Positions 11,346 through 22,434 of a stretch of DNA of 64,000 bases are shown one piece after another. Position 1 is the first letter of the stretch. Every line of letters begins with the position of its first letter. The position numbers and the translations under genes were made by a program. Source of the DNA: Tupaia tana (Eukaryota; Chordata; Mammalia; Scandentia; Tupaiidae); the NCBI GenBank assembly GCA_026018925.1, contig JAKSZU010000007.1:91776328-91840327 (forward strand). The letters are read 5' to 3'. The notes beneath the pieces are model-generated. The model did no database searches and had not been told where the DNA came from. It saw nothing but the letters and a program-made list of their open reading frames with translations.

Positions 11346-11762
11346 AGCTGGCCATTGCCTAAGCCAGGGTGGAGGGTCAGAAGGGATCCCGCCTACAGTT
11401 TTCTGCAGGAGACTGGCAGGGCGAGACCCGCCTTTCCTCCTCAGCTAGGCTGCACCTGGAGGGTCTGGCTCTGGGGCACGGAGCACGCAGGCTGGTCTGG
11501 AGGAAATCATGGGGACAAGGAGGCCCCCTTGCTTGGTCTGTTTTGGGAATCAGGCCCAGGGCTGGGCCCAGAGACCGAGCAGCCTCTCCTCTCCGACTTC
11601 CCTCCCAAATACTTCTGGAGGCTGGACAAAGAGTTCCTTGGGGCCGCCCTTCCTAGTGCCTAAGCAGGGTCTCTGCTCAGCTCCCCCACCCCACGGACCT
11701 GCCTTGGACACCGGGCTGGCCAAAGCGTGATTTCCAGGGGGTGGGAAGGCGTCTGGGAGCTT

Positions 11763-11830
11763 CAATGGGGCCTGCGGTCCGCAGTCTGGTTCCCATGGGC
11801 CGCCCGAGGAGGCCCCTTCCCAGCTTCAGC
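11763..11830 (+). repeat. Local duplication, copy 2
   Basis: CAATGGGGCCTGCGGTCCGC, AGTCTGGTTCCCATGGGCCG and CCTTCCCAGCTTC align with 10799-10870 in the same orientation about 965 bp away. Both are followed by a G-rich stretch. Confidence 0.85.
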
Positions 11831-12419
11831 ACAAGGCCCTTTGGGGGTGGGGGCAGCCCCTGCAGCTCGCCACGTCTGTGCCGCTGACACTGTGGCAGGG
11901 TCACCGTGGATAAAGGCGCTGCCCAGACCCCGGGCGCAGCCTGCAACGGGGCTTTCTTGTCAGAGAGGAGCCTTTCTTCCCCGTGCACTGTGGGCGGCGG
12001 CAGGGGGTCACCCAGCCTCCTTGGAGGATAATGGGACTGCCGGCTGACAGGGACGCGGGCTCAGTGCCCCCCACCAGAGCTGGGGGAGGAGGGGAGACGG
12101 GGTCAACGGGTTGGCTCGTAACCCTCCGCCGTCACCATGCAATGGCTCTCCGGGTGGATTCTGAAGGAGAGACAGAGAACTTGCCCCCGCCGCCCCCCGC
12201 GGTCTCCTCGTATCTGCAGACCCAGCCTTTGGCCTGACGAGGAGTCCTGGGCCTCATTCACTCACCCAGCCTCAGTTCCCTACTCTGGCCGTCTTGTGGC
12301 TCCGAAGGGAGTCCCAGGGGCTGGAGCCGGCCTGGTCACTCTGGCCGTGGCCATCATCCTGCAGCTACCACCTGGCCTCAGGGCCTCAGCTTCCTGCCCT
12401 GGACTGTCTCAGTGACCTC

Positions 12420-12631
12420 TGGGCCCCACTTAGGGTCACCAGTGAGCCTTCAAAAACCGTGGCTCTGACACGTGTCTCCCCTGCTCAGACCTCGGGCTCC
12501 AAGTCCAAACCCTTGATGCCCATGCTGACTTCTCTGTCTGTCCTTGTCACTGTCATCCGTAATCTAGCTTCATACGTGTGTCGTACAGCCCTGTTCAGGC
12601 CCCAGCTGCTACCTAGCAAGAATACCTTTCT
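12420..12631 (+). mobile_element. L2 fragment, segment 1
   Basis: Diverged LINE2-like text (CTTGATGCCCATGCTGACTT) that seems to continue after the SINE at 12632 and again at 13600. Weak on its own. Confidence 0.4.
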
Positions 12632-12899
12632 TGGGTCCAGCAGGTGGTATAGTGGTTAAGGCATTGGATTCCCACATGGTCAACTAAGGTTCAAGTCCTG
12701 GACCTGGCAGCTTAAAACTCATACCAGGCGCGTGTGCCTGAGTGTCCAAGATCCTGAGAGGAGAATGGAGGAGAAGGGATGACTACACCCCTTGGGGGGG
12801 GGGGGGCTGACTTCTTGCTTTCTGTCTCTCTGTTTTTCTCTCCAGCAAGCACATGCACAGTATAGTAAAAATCTCTCAGGGAAAAAAAAAAAAAAAAAA
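12632..12899 (+). mobile_element. tRNA-derived SINE, tSINE-B
   Basis: GGTCCAGCAGGTGGTATAGT, GTGGTTAAGGCATTGGATTC and B box GTTCAAGTCC, with a G run in the body and an 18-A tail. GAATACC plus CTT-type bases occur on both sides (12621 and 12903), a probable target-site duplication. Confidence 0.92.
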
Positions 12900-13087
12900 G
12901 GATGAATACCCTTCTCTCCCTTCTCTGTCTACCAAACTTCTGCTCATCCAATTCAAATGTCTCCTCCTCCTGCTCTGTACCCTCTGTGAGCCCTTTACCC
13001 ACAATTCTCTATAGATGGCTTTATAATACTAAAATATGGTGTTTTGTCCACATTTACCTTCTCAACTGGAGAGGAATTCCTTAATCT
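12900..13087 (+). mobile_element. L2 fragment, segment 2
   Basis: CTTCTGCTCATCCAATTCAA, ATGTCTCCTCCTCCTGCTC and GAGGAATTCCTTAATC keep the LINE2 3' order between two SINEs. Confidence 0.6.
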
Positions 13088-13363
13088 TTTTTTTTTTTTT
13101 TTTTTAGTTTTTGCTATAGGGCATGTGTGCTCCCCAGAGAGAGACAGAGATTGAGAAATGGGGAGGGGGTGGGGAAGGAATGAGAAATCATCTTCTTGGG
13201 GGATGACCCTGCTGCAATCCCTTCTCCTCTATTCTCCTTTCAGGATTTTGGGCATGCACACATGCACCCTGTGTGTTTTCCAAGCTGCAGGTCCAGGACT
13301 CAAACCATGCACTTGGCCATGTGGGAGCTAGCCTCCTTAACCACTACACTACCTGGCTCGCCT
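13088..13363 (-). mobile_element. tRNA-derived SINE, tSINE-B
   Basis: Begins with a T tract (complement of the A tail), then TTTTGCTATAGGGCATGTGT, CTGCAATCCCTTCTCCTCTA and the head complement CCTTAACCACTACACTACCT. Confidence 0.92.
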
Positions 13364-13373
13364 ACTTTCTGAA

Positions 13374-13602
13374 TGTTTTTTAAGTTTACTTATTCGTTTC
13401 TTCCATGAGCAAGAGAGAAAGAGACAGAGAGACAGAGACAACACCTGCAGCAGGGTGTGAACCACCTCAGTCAGCTCAGATCACGGGCAAGCACGTGCCC
13501 GGCGTGCTCAAGGACGTCTACAGACACAAACCCGGAACCTTCCCATGTGGATCAGGGCTACGAGCGTCCTATCGGACCGCCGTCTGGCCCTGAGACTCTT
13601 TT
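13374..13602 (-). mobile_element. Second SINE-like element (label C)
   Basis: TTCTTCCATGAGCAAGAGAG, GGGCAAGCACGTGCCC, CCCGGAACCTTCCCATGTGG and a terminal CCGTCTGGCCCTGAG. The same order of words occurs at 25771-25985, so this is a dispersed element distinct from tSINE-A/B. The orientation call rests on the T-rich left end. Confidence 0.5.
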
Positions 13603-13705
13603 ACTTTATTTATCGCTGTGTCCCCAGGGTCTAGCTCAGGGCCTGTTACTAGCAGGTTTTCAAATCGATGTTTTATGAATGAGGGAATGAATGAATACAC
13701 TCTCT
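13603..13705 (+). mobile_element. L2 3' end, segment 3
   Basis: TTTATTTATCGCTGTGTCCC, CAGGGTCTAGCTCAGGGCCT and TGAATGAGGGAATGAATGAA form the terminus of the L2 whose earlier parts are at 12420-13087. Confidence 0.8.
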
Positions 13706-14260
13706 GCCTGTAAAAATAACTTCCTTCTCCATCCTAGCAGCTTTTACAACTCAGCGTGACACCCCCACAAGACCTCGGACGTGGGAGGACTTATCATAAC
13801 GCACAGGCTGCTCAGAGGCGTCGGAAGCGAGGTAGACCCTTGAGTGAGACTGTAGCTGGGTCGGCCACACCTGACCTTGGAAGGGTCTTTGAGTTCATGC
13901 CCTGCCTCGAGGCAGGCCCCAGTGGAACCATTGAAATTTGGAAAACACCAGCTTATTTCGGAGCTGAGAGCTCTCTGCTTGGGGCCACCTGGCCCAGCCC
14001 CCCCTTTGCTAGTGATTTATACAGGAGCACAGATGGCCATGTTCACTTGGGGGCCGGGGCCTAGCTTCTCTTCCTCTTTTTTTCTTTGTCATTTTCTTGT
14101 TTCTTTGTCATTTTTACGTTCCTCAATATGCCTGGCTCTGTCTGTGTTGATGGCCTTTCCAAAGCCAAGAGACTTGAAGTTTCTCAAGGATTATAAATCA
14201 TGGCGCTGGCCAGGAGAGTACAGTTCCCGTAGTTGCTGGGACCTTATCTCATCCAGCTGG

Positions 14261-14282
14261 GGGGGGGGGGGGGGGGGGGGGG
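14261..14282. repeat. Poly-G tract
   Basis: A run of about 20 G, able to form a G-quadruplex and prone to length error in sequencing. Confidence 0.9.
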
Positions 14283-14289
14283 CGGGGCA

Positions 14290-14410
14290 GGTACTGTCAT
14301 CGTCCCCTTGTTGCCGATGAGAAAACCGAGGCACACAGAAGCCAAGTCATTTCTAAAAGTCACTCAGCTGGTATGTAACGGAGATTCAAATCTGCATCGG
14401 AGTTCTTCAC
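14290..14410 (-). mobile_element. MIR fragment
   Basis: TGTTGCC-type start then GATGAGAAAACCGAGGCACA, AAGTCACTCAGCTGGTATGT and GGAGATTCAAATCTGC. Antisense MIR. Confidence 0.7.
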
Positions 14411-14548
14411 ATTTTTCTGTTCGAGGCCCTCTCTCCCATTAGACCATTCATTCATTCATCAAGTTGTTCATTCACGGGCCATGTATGGAGCGCTTGTGCA
14501 GCGCTCAATAGTCACCTATTCATTCACTGCATTCAGGAGTTGTTTCCT

Positions 14549-14813
14549 GGGACCAGCAGTTAGCGTAATGGCTATGTCACTGGACTCCCACATAGTCGAC
14601 CGTGGTTCGAGTCCCGGACCCGGTGACAAATTCACACCGGGCGCATGTGCGTGCATGCCCGCCCAAGATCCCAAGAGGAGATTGGAGGAGAAGGGATTGT
14701 GGTATGGCCATCCCCCCTAGGGGGTGATTTCTCGCTTTCTGTCTGTCTCTGTCTGTCTGGCGAGCACACATGCGATATAGCAAAAACCTCTCAAAAAAAA
14801 AAAAAAAAAAAAA
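14549..14813 (+). mobile_element. tRNA-derived SINE, tSINE-A, with 12-bp target-site duplication
   Basis: GGGACCAGCAGTTAGCGTAA, ATGGCTATGTCACTGGACTC, B box GTTCGAGTCC, body and a 20-A tail. GAGTTGTTTCCT flanks it exactly on both sides (14537-14548 and 14814-14825). This marks a recent, complete retroposed copy. Confidence 0.97.
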
Positions 14814-15059
14814 GAGTTGTTTCCTCACACCTGCTGTGTTCCAGGGCTCTGCTGCAGAGGCTTCTGGGAGAAGCGAGCCCTGGAGGTTGACACTGGCAGA
14901 AAGGAGGAGAGGCCTTCTTGAGCCCTGATGGAGGAACCCTAGGGCCAGGGTGCCAACATAGTCCTCACAAGCCCTGTGGCCCTAAGGTCCTGCTGTCTGG
15001 CAAGTTGGGGTGACACCGGTGTGATACCAGCAGTGAGCACGTGTGTGACGCATATTCGG

Positions 15060-15785
15060 GGTTTTAGCATCTAGTTCAGAACTGCCACCTTTTCCATCTC
15101 AACACAACACTCCCTCCTTGAGCCTCACTTCTGACCCTGGCCAATCGAACCTGGCTCACCTGGTTTCCGAGAGGCCGCAGGGGCCCATGCATGTGAAGGG
15201 TCTGACCCGGGGCATGTGGGTGTCACATGCAGGTGACCCTTGGGGAACTAGAGCAGGAGGCACCAGCTAAGTCCTCCCCGCACAGCAGCCCAGAGCCAGA
15301 GCTGAAGCTGGGAGTGGGCCGGGCTCCCCTCCCCTGTGCCCCACCCTGGGGTCCTGGAACCATTCACGGATTTGCTGCGTGATTCATAACCTGCCGCTGC
15401 AGAAAGTTGCACCGGGCCATGGAAGGGCTGCCCAGGATCTGTGGTTTTGAACACAGAGAAGAAATCCCTCCTGGGCTCAGGGTAGGATAACTTACTTGTT
15501 GAGAGAGACATTTTCATGAAATAAATCCTTCGAGAAGCCAGGCGCTGAGACGGGGAGGCCTGGCGAGGGATTACTGAATAAACCCCGTTCTGAAGCTTCA
15601 GGCCCCGACGATTTGCCTGGGCCTCTTGTCGCTTCCTTTCACTCACCTGAAGTCCCAGGACCGAGCTCTCCCTTGCCTGGTGACCCGTTATCTGGCCTCA
15701 GTGGAATTCTCAGTTGGGGTCACTGGGGTGTCTCAGCCTCCTTTTGGGGGATAGGCATCGGATCAGTCTAATCTACTGCTTTTTT
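15060..15785. other. Intronic stretch with no recognised feature
   Basis: Unique GC-rich sequence. The more AT-rich pocket at 15480-15600 (TTTTCATGAAATAAATCCTT) has no repeat similarity that I recognise. Confidence 0.4.
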
Positions 15786-15797
15786 AAAATGAGGTTA

Positions 15798-16061
15798 TGG
15801 GACCAGCATTAGCGTAATGGCTATGTCGCTGGACTCCCACGTAGTTGACTGCGGTTCGCGTCCCGGACCCAGGGGCTTAAACACGCCGGGAGCGTGTGTG
15901 TGCGTGCCCAAGATCCCAAGAGGAGAATGGAGGAAAAGGGATTGCGGCGTGGCCATCCCCCCTGGGGGGTGATTTCTCGCTTTCTGTCTCTCTGTCTCTC
16001 TCTGTCTGGCGAGCGCATGCGCCCTATAGCATAAACCTCTCCAAAAAATAAAAAATAAAAC
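15798..16061 (+). mobile_element. tRNA-derived SINE, tSINE-A
   Basis: GGGACCAGCATTAGCGTAAT, GGTTCGCGTCCCGGACCC and GCGAGCGCATGCGCCCTATA. Many CpG are intact. GAGGTTA flanks both ends (15791 and 16062). Confidence 0.95.
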
Positions 16062-16069
16062 GAGGTTAC

Positions 16070-17995
16070 TATTCGCATTTGAGTGGGACGGTTTTTCCTT
16101 TCATGGGACTGTCCTGCCCATTCAGGCTGCCCAGCACCCCGGACTGCAGCTCGTGAAATGCTAGTCAACCCCCGTGGTCATGGCACGCCCACAGTCCTTA
16201 AAAGGTTGGACTTGTGGCCCTGGGGTCCTGCGGATGGCACCCCTGTGGCACTGCACCCATATGCTCTGAGCCTTGCTGGCATTGTGACAACCCAAACTGC
16301 CTCTTCATATTTCTATAAAAAATGCCCCCTGGGTGGGAGTGGGATCAGGGCATGGAGCGGCCCTCGAGAGTCACCAAGCCTCCTGTCCTGCCACACAGAA
16401 TGACTTGCCGTCCCTGGGACTCGCCCAGCCCCTGCTACCTCCCCGCCTCACTCTCTCTGATCCACCCCCTTCCCTACCGTCCTGCAGCCCCCCACCCTTA
16501 CTGATGTGACTTCCGGGTGGCCCTGGACTTGTTTCTGTAGCCCTCTGATCCTCGCTTTCCTGGTTAGAACACGGGAGCAGAGCAGCCATCCTCCTCCGCT
16601 GGCCGGCGGGTGGTAGGCGGAGACTCAGAGTAGGTGCAGGGGGCACGGAGTGGCTGTGAGCTGCCCGCGCGTGGCCAGGCCGCTCCTCATTGCAGGTGGA
16701 TGGGCATCCTGTGCGCACGCCCTGCTCCCCTCTGCCTGCCCCAGTGTCCTGTGCCCGGGTCTCCCCTGTGCTGGCTGAGGGGACCGGTTCCATCCTCCCA
16801 TGGACCCCTCCGACCCTCAGCAGTGCCAGGAGGGTGCTGTGTGGACCAGCGAGTGTGAGCTAAAGGTGGCCAGTGTGGCTGGGGTTGGGCACCCCCACCT
16901 CTGGTTCCATCTGAGCACCCCGCTCTTCCAGCGCAGCCCTGGGAGACGTCTCCTCTCTCACCCGGGCTGCTGGGACATGTCTCCTTAACCTGACACCTCG
17001 GGGGTCTGCTCCTCCTCTCCGCTCTGCCTAAAACTCCATAAAAGCCGTTCCTGGAGCCGTCTGTTTTCCTTCCCCTGGGACACCTGGCTGCCCTCCCCCA
17101 GCCCTGTGCCCCCAGTCTCCCTCTTATCTAAATCCCTAGCCCTCCTGTCTCCTCTGGAGATAAGGGCTCCTGGCAGATTACCATAGTTACAGCAGGCGCT
17201 CACTAGGCACTCACTGCTCGCCCCTCAGAATGAATGCCTCCTGGCACACAGTAGGCACTTTGGCGCTTGCCGCTTGCCCGGTGAGTGAGGGGACTGTGGT
17301 CCACGTACTCTCCTTGTTGGGAGATTTGGAACAGAACCTGAAAGGCCCTGGGGAGGGAGGAGGGAGGAGCGTTGATCGCAGGACGACTCCATGGGTTTCT
17401 CAGAGCTGCACAAGCAAGAGCCCTCCCGGGAGCTTAAAGGTGCATGCCCCGGGCCCGCTGCCCTACGTGGCCAGCTCTGAGCTGGGCTCTCCTTTTCTGC
17501 CTGTTGCAGGGGCCAGAAAGCTGAGGCTCAGTGTGGTGAGGGCCCCACCCCAGTGGGGAAGCGGGAGTCTGGACTTGAAGCAGGTCTGTGTCCTGAGGCC
17601 ATGCCTTAGTCGGAACCCCACCTCTCCTCTGTACTGTGTAATCCGACTCTGCAGACTCATCTTATTGCAGAGGGGAAAACCCAGGCTCAGAGGGAAGAGC
17701 TTGTTCAGGCCCCCTGGGCAAGTGGCGGGTGGGTGGGTGGGCAGAGTCCTGGGGTCTGTCCACATCACCCTCCTGGCCCACCTGAGCCCAGGGGCTGTAC
17801 TGGCCCCACCGGGCTCTGGGCTCATCACAGACCTCAAGGGTGCCCTGGCTGCTAGAGGAGGATGCCCAGACGAGGCTGGTTGGACAGACAGCCCTTCTGC
17901 ATGCAGCGCGGGCCTGGGAGCGGTAGGAGTAACGGACGGCTGGTCAGTGGAGGAGGGGTGGGCGAAGCTGGGAGCCGACGTGCCGTCCAATACCG
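16070..17995. other. GC-rich intronic stretch
   Basis: Contains possible MIR scraps (about 17630-17705, TTATTGCAGAGGGGAAAACC) and an L2-like tail at about 17225 (CTGGCACACAGTAGGCACTT). An 846-bp open frame on the + strand (17230-18075) has no recognisable domain and runs into a MITE, so I do not call it a gene. Confidence 0.45.
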
Positions 17996-17999
17996 GAGG

Positions 18000-18094
18000 C
18001 CTAAACAAATTTCAGGGGAAATGCGTATTATGGAAAAAACTGTGCATGGTCCCCAATTTTTTTATACCAAAATGAACTTGTACCTTAAAAAAAT
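18000..18094 (+). mobile_element. Palindromic mariner-like MITE, partial
   Basis: GGGGAAATGCGTATTATGGA, AAACTGTGCATGG and ACCAAAATGAACTTGTACC match the copies at 32597-32725 and 49117-50180. The right half is cut off by the adjoining SINE. Confidence 0.75.
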
Positions 18095-18332
18095 ATTGCT
18101 GAGAGGTACGTGTGCTTGCTAGAGAGGGACAGAGAGAGGACAGTGAGAAAGCACCCCCAGGGAGGATGACCCCACTGCAATCCCTTCTCCTCCGTTCCCC
18201 TCTCAGGATTTTAGACACGCATGCACACGTGCCTGGTGTGATCTTTCAAGCTGCCGGGTCCGGGACTCGAGCCATGCAGTCAGCCATGTGGGGATCCAGC
18301 CACCTTAGCCGCCATGCCACTGGCTGACCCTA
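18095..18332 (-). mobile_element. tRNA-derived SINE, tSINE-B
   Basis: Complement order: GAGAGGTACGTGTGCTTGCT, CACTGCAATCCCTTCTCCTC, GTCCGGGACTCGAGCC and CACCTTAGCCGCCATGCCAC. Confidence 0.9.
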
Positions 18333-19134
18333 AACTCACACTGCAATTCCATTTCCCATGAACTACTTGAAGTCCCCACCTGTTTCCAGCTCCTGGGCCT
18401 CACCCAGGTCAGAAGGGGGAAGGGGCTTACTGACTGTTCTGGGGGCTTCGACGTCGTCTTTCTAGGCAGAGAAGTTCAGCACCCAGGTTTGCCCAGGGGT
18501 CCTTGTCTCCGTCCTGCTCTGACATTACCACACTCATCTCGACATTCGCTCACCAAGGCTTTCCTGAGCACTGGCTGGCCGAGGCACCCAGCTCGTGGGA
18601 GGGCGCTGGCTGTTGAAGTCGCCAGCCCGGGGCTCACCGATGCTCTCCCTAGCATCCCGATGGACTGCTGGCCTCCTTGCTGGCCATGCCCTCTCTCCCT
18701 CACTTCCTGGGGGGCCCCGGCAGGGGCTCTTCACTTTTCAGAGCCTTGGTCTCTTGTTCCCTAAGTAGGATGGTCGTCACAGCGTCACAGTACTTGTCGG
18801 AGGGTCAGACGCCGTCCCCGACGCTCTGTGCTCAGCACCCAGCGCACAGTAGGTCCCTTCCCCCTCCTTCACGAATGGCAGCGTCGTCTGTTCCTGGGCT
18901 GAGGCCCCGGCTCTGAGGAACCTGGCCAGGTATGTAGGGAAGCAGCCACGGAGCTGCACGTCTGATCCCCCAGATCCCAGGTAGGAGAGCTCTCTAACAG
19001 ATTGTCATTGATTTGCGAATTCGTTTCTAATGGAAAACCCAGTCATACTATAAAAAAAATCCCATTTCATCAGTACGAAATGAATAGCCTTTATCTAAAA
19101 TAATAAAACCATCCCAAATCATAATTCCCTAAGA

Positions 19135-19678
19135 AACAGGTTTGGGCAAGGATGTGAACAAACTTAGTCACATTACCCCTCGGGAAGACAGCTGTGCCGT
19201 TTCTGCGAAAGCTATATAAACGCCCGTCCACGGCCTGGGAACCCCACCCCTATCTGGCGTTCACCTAAACGTGCGCGTTCACCAGGGACAGGTGCGGAAC
19301 TAGCGTGTTCGCTGCTGTGCTGTCGTCTCAGGCTGGAGACGACCCAAATGCCCATCGAGAAAGCCGTGTCAATAAACTGTGGTGTGTTCACACAATGGAC
19401 GACCACGTAGCAATAAAGAAGAACAAACTCTCTTACACGCAGCCTCGCGAGTGAATCTCAAAACCCAAAGAAGCCAGACACCTAAGAATAGAGGCTGATG
19501 GTTTCGCTTACAGGAACTTCAAAAACAGGCAAAACTCCCCAATGGCAGTGAGTCCAGATCGCGATTGCACGAGGCAAGGGAGGGATACTGATGAGAAAGT
19601 GACCTGAACTTTTTAGGTGGTAGTTATATAGGTATACCTTCAAGAAATGCATTGAGCTGTGCACTTAATATCTGAGCC
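19135..19678 (+). mobile_element. L1 3' end (L1M type), left segment
   Basis: GGAGACGACCCAAATGCCCA, CAATAAACTGTGGTGTGTTC, ACGTAGCAATAAAGAAGAAC, AAAGAAGCCAGACACCTAAG and TGCATTGAGCTGTGCACTTA follow the end of ORF2 and 3' UTR of old mammalian L1. Frames are broken, so this is a fossil. Confidence 0.9.
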
Positions 19679-19928
19679 CTTGGAGCCAGCTGGTAGTGTG
19701 GTGGGTAAGGCACTGGACTTCCACATGGCAGACCACGGTTCGAGTCCTGGACCTGATGGCTTGAAACTCCTACCAGGTGTGTGCATCCCCCAAATCCCAG
19801 GAGAACAGAGGAGAAGGGATTGCAGCGTGGCCATCCCCCCCGGGGGGGGGGGGGGGGGGGGTAATTTCTCACTTTCCCTCTCTGTCTCGCTCCACGTAGT
19901 GCATGCGTCCTATGGCCAAAACAGAAAA
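19679..19928 (+). mobile_element. tRNA-derived SINE, tSINE-B, inside the L1
   Basis: GGAGCCAGCTGGTAGTGTGG, GGTTCGAGTCCTGGACCTG and a roughly 20-base G run in the body. The L1 text resumes on the right side, so the SINE is younger than the L1. Confidence 0.92.
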
Positions 19929-19990
19929 GATCCGTGCACTGTACCACACATAGGTTACGCATCTACTAAATTATAAAAGCTCCAACAGTA
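19929..19990 (+). mobile_element. L1 3' end, right segment
   Basis: AGATCCGTGCACTGTACCAC, ACATAGGTTACGC and an A-rich end continue the L1 3' UTR interrupted at 19679. Confidence 0.8.
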
Positions 19991-20104
19991 TCTCTCCCCA
20001 CTTCCTGATAGACTTTGGGCAAATGTCTCTGAGCTCGCTTCATCTCTAAAAGGGGGTGAGCAAGTCCCTACATCACGGGGGATGTGGGAATGTGGTAAGA
20101 TAGC

Positions 20105-20582
20105 TAGGGTCTGTGCGGGGCCGCGTACATGGTGGGTGTCTATATGGCAGGCATCTGTATGGGGGCCCATGGTAGGTTTCTGTGCCGGGGCCTCCTATGC
20201 GGCGGGCGTCTGTGCTGGATCTCGTTCGCGGTAGGCGTCTGTGCGGGGCCTCATACGCGGTAGCGTCTGTACAGGGCCGCGTATGCAGTGGGTGTCTGTG
20301 CGGGGCCGCGTATGCGGTGGGCGTCTGTGTGGGGGCCGTGTATGCAGTGGGCGTGTGTATTCGGTAGGCGTCTGTTCGAAGGCCGCATACACGGCGAGCG
20401 TCTGTGCGGGCCGCATACGCGGGCGGGCGTCTGTGCGAGGGCCGCATACGCGGCGGGCGTCTGTGCGAGGGCCGCATACGCGGCGGGCGTCTGCGCAGGA
20501 CGCATACGCGGCGGGCGTCTGTGCGGTTCGCATACGCGGCGAGCGTCTGTGCGGGCCGCATACGCAGTGGGCGTCTGGCAAC
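20105..20582. repeat. CpG-rich minisatellite, about 16 units of 28-31 bp
   Basis: The unit reads GCGTCTGTGCGGGGCCGCAT followed by ACGCGGTGG, with variants. Phase markers (CGTCTGTG) fall at about 20208, 20236, 20265, 20293, 20322, 20368, 20399, 20427, 20458, 20488, 20516 and 20544. The most homogeneous, CpG-intact units are at 20400-20560. The left edge, from 20105, is more diverged. Long frames open on both strands here are repeat artefacts (arginine/proline-rich). Confidence 0.96.
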
Positions 20583-21009
20583 AGGGGTCTTGGTTGACGT
20601 CGTCCAGCTGGGTCCAGGCAGACATAGAGGGGCCTGGCATCTCCCCACAGATGTGGCTGGTGGGCCTGGCTGACCTTCATCTGGTTTCGGTGACAGTCCC
20701 CAGCTCTTTCAAAGCCTGTCCCCCACCCACCTCCCACAGTAAGCTGCAGGGTGGACACCCGGGTGCCCTCGACATGCCACCAAGGCTTGCTGAGAAAGAC
20801 CTCCAACCCCCTGGCAATCGGTTCCGCTGGGACCAAATAAACAATGACCTAGTGCCTGCTTGACGCCTGGCGCTGCCTGGGGCCCGAGCAAAGGTGGTGG
20901 TACACACCTCCCCCCATGGACATCAGAGCCTGGTGACAGATCCGTCGTCAGAGACGTGGGACAAATACAACACCTTTGATGACTGCTCCACAAGAAGTTG
21001 CAGGAAGGA

Positions 21010-21065
21010 TTGTGTCTGGTAGGGAGGTCAGGGAAGGCTTCCTGGAGGAAGTGACATGATTACAC
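21010..21065. other. Unnamed dispersed-repeat relic
   Basis: GGAAGGCTTCCTGGAGGAAG followed by TGACATGATTACACC recalls a common eutherian repeat. Similar wording occurs at about 38790, 47390 and 61700. I cannot name the family. Confidence 0.4.
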
Positions 21066-22284
21066 CTGAAAGTTGAGTAGTAACTGTGGCTCCTGCTCAG
21101 TCCCATCCTGTATGTCTTCATGCTTGGAGCAACAGGAAGCCATCCCGAGTTTTCTGCGAGGGGGAGATGAGCCTGGGAAATGGCCTTTTACAAACAACCG
21201 GCCTCGGTGACTGTCCACCTGTAGTGTACCAGCTACCATCTGGACCCTCTCTAAACCTTGACCTAAGCCCCTCTCCTGCAAGGGCCGTGTCACCCCTTCT
21301 TCCAAGATGGAGAAGTGGGGTCACCAGGTGCTTGGTCTTTCCTCGGTGACAGTGTCCCACTAGGGAGTGGCGGAGGTCTACAGCAGCCTCGGGGCGTAAA
21401 TCCCCCCCTTCTCGCTTTCCTCATTTCTGGAAGGGGTTTAGGACCTGCCCTGCCTCCCTCCTACAGGTGTTTTGAAGTTAGAAGAAATAAAGGAGGAAGT
21501 GATGGAGCCCCTGGGTCCAAGCTGCTTGCTGTACAGGAGACACCGGGGCCTGGAGGGGTGGCTGGTCCCATATCACTGTTAGAGGCAGAGCTGGAATTCG
21601 AACTGCATCAGCCGCTTCATCCGGAGACAGGCTGACTGAGGTCCACTCGGACCTCAGTCCCTGGACTGGGCGCCCTGGCAAGGCAGGCTTGAGTCTGTCC
21701 GCTGTGGTGGGAGCAGGCGTGGGCCACAGACAGGCCCAGGCAGGCTGATTGGGTGGGTAACGGCTGACATTTATTAGACTCTTCCTGTGTGCCAAGTGCC
21801 TTTGCTGCCGTACATTCCTCAGCCCTGACTGCCCCCCGCTGGTGAAGCACCTTGCCCAAGGTCCGACTCCAATCAAGGTCTGTGGATTCTAGACTGACCA
21901 GGCTGTTCCCGGGCTCCTTGCCATCTTGGGGGCAAACAGGAGGGGCTTGGAATCCCCCAAACCCAGCTGTCAGCGCCTGTGTACAACCACAGGTGCTGGG
22001 GTATGGGCGTTTGAGAGGCTCCCACGCCCGGGGGAGCAAAGCAAACACCTCGAGTGGCACGTGGCCTGTGAGCTGGCATTGCCAGACCCCAAGTCATCAG
22101 AGACTGCTGGTGACAGGCAGCCTGCAGGGGAGAATTCCTCTGCCGTTAGGGAAGCCAGGTGCGGCCTGTCTGGTCATCTGGGACGAACTCTCGCTTCCCT
22201 GGCTGGAGGTGTGAGCTCTAGATCCCGTTGTGCTGTGACGCTGAGCCGCAGAGAGGACATGCGTGGTGACATTGGGTGACCCCA

Positions 22285-22385
22285 TTCTGTCCCAAGGAAC
22301 TGTGCCACTTTGGGCAAGCCACCTCACCTCTTTGGGCCTCAGTGACATCATTTGGCAAATGAAGATACCACCCACCCAGTAGAGT
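22285..22385 (+). mobile_element. MIR fragment
   Basis: CACTTTGGGCAAGCCACCTC, TTTGGGCCTCAGTGACATCA and TTGGCAAATGAAGATACCAC. Confidence 0.7.
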
Positions 22386-22434
22386 GGCGTGCCGCCGATG
22401 GAAAACCAGGCAGAGACAGCCTGTCAGAACAGCA

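Noticed and set aside
12121-12240. Possible exon 1 (ATGGCTCTCCGGGTGG at about 12140)
   Set aside because: It resembles the start of EPHB2 only for a few codons. No leucine-rich signal peptide or donor in phase follows.
14549-14620. Possible tRNA gene (box A and box B present)
   Set aside because: No acceptor-stem pairing, and the sequence is the head of a SINE with an A tail and target-site duplication.
17230-18075. 281-codon open frame on the + strand
   Set aside because: GC-rich intron with overlapping frames on the other strand, no domain, and the 3' end lies in a MITE.
19135-19990. Active L1 element
   Set aside because: Only a diverged 3' end remains, with broken frames and a SINE inside.
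20105-20582. CRISPR-like array of direct repeats
   Set aside because: No unique spacers; units are contiguous and degenerate, in a mammalian intron.
20073-20863. Long Arg/Pro-rich open frames on both strands
   Set aside because: Produced by the 28-31 bp minisatellite, open in several frames at once.
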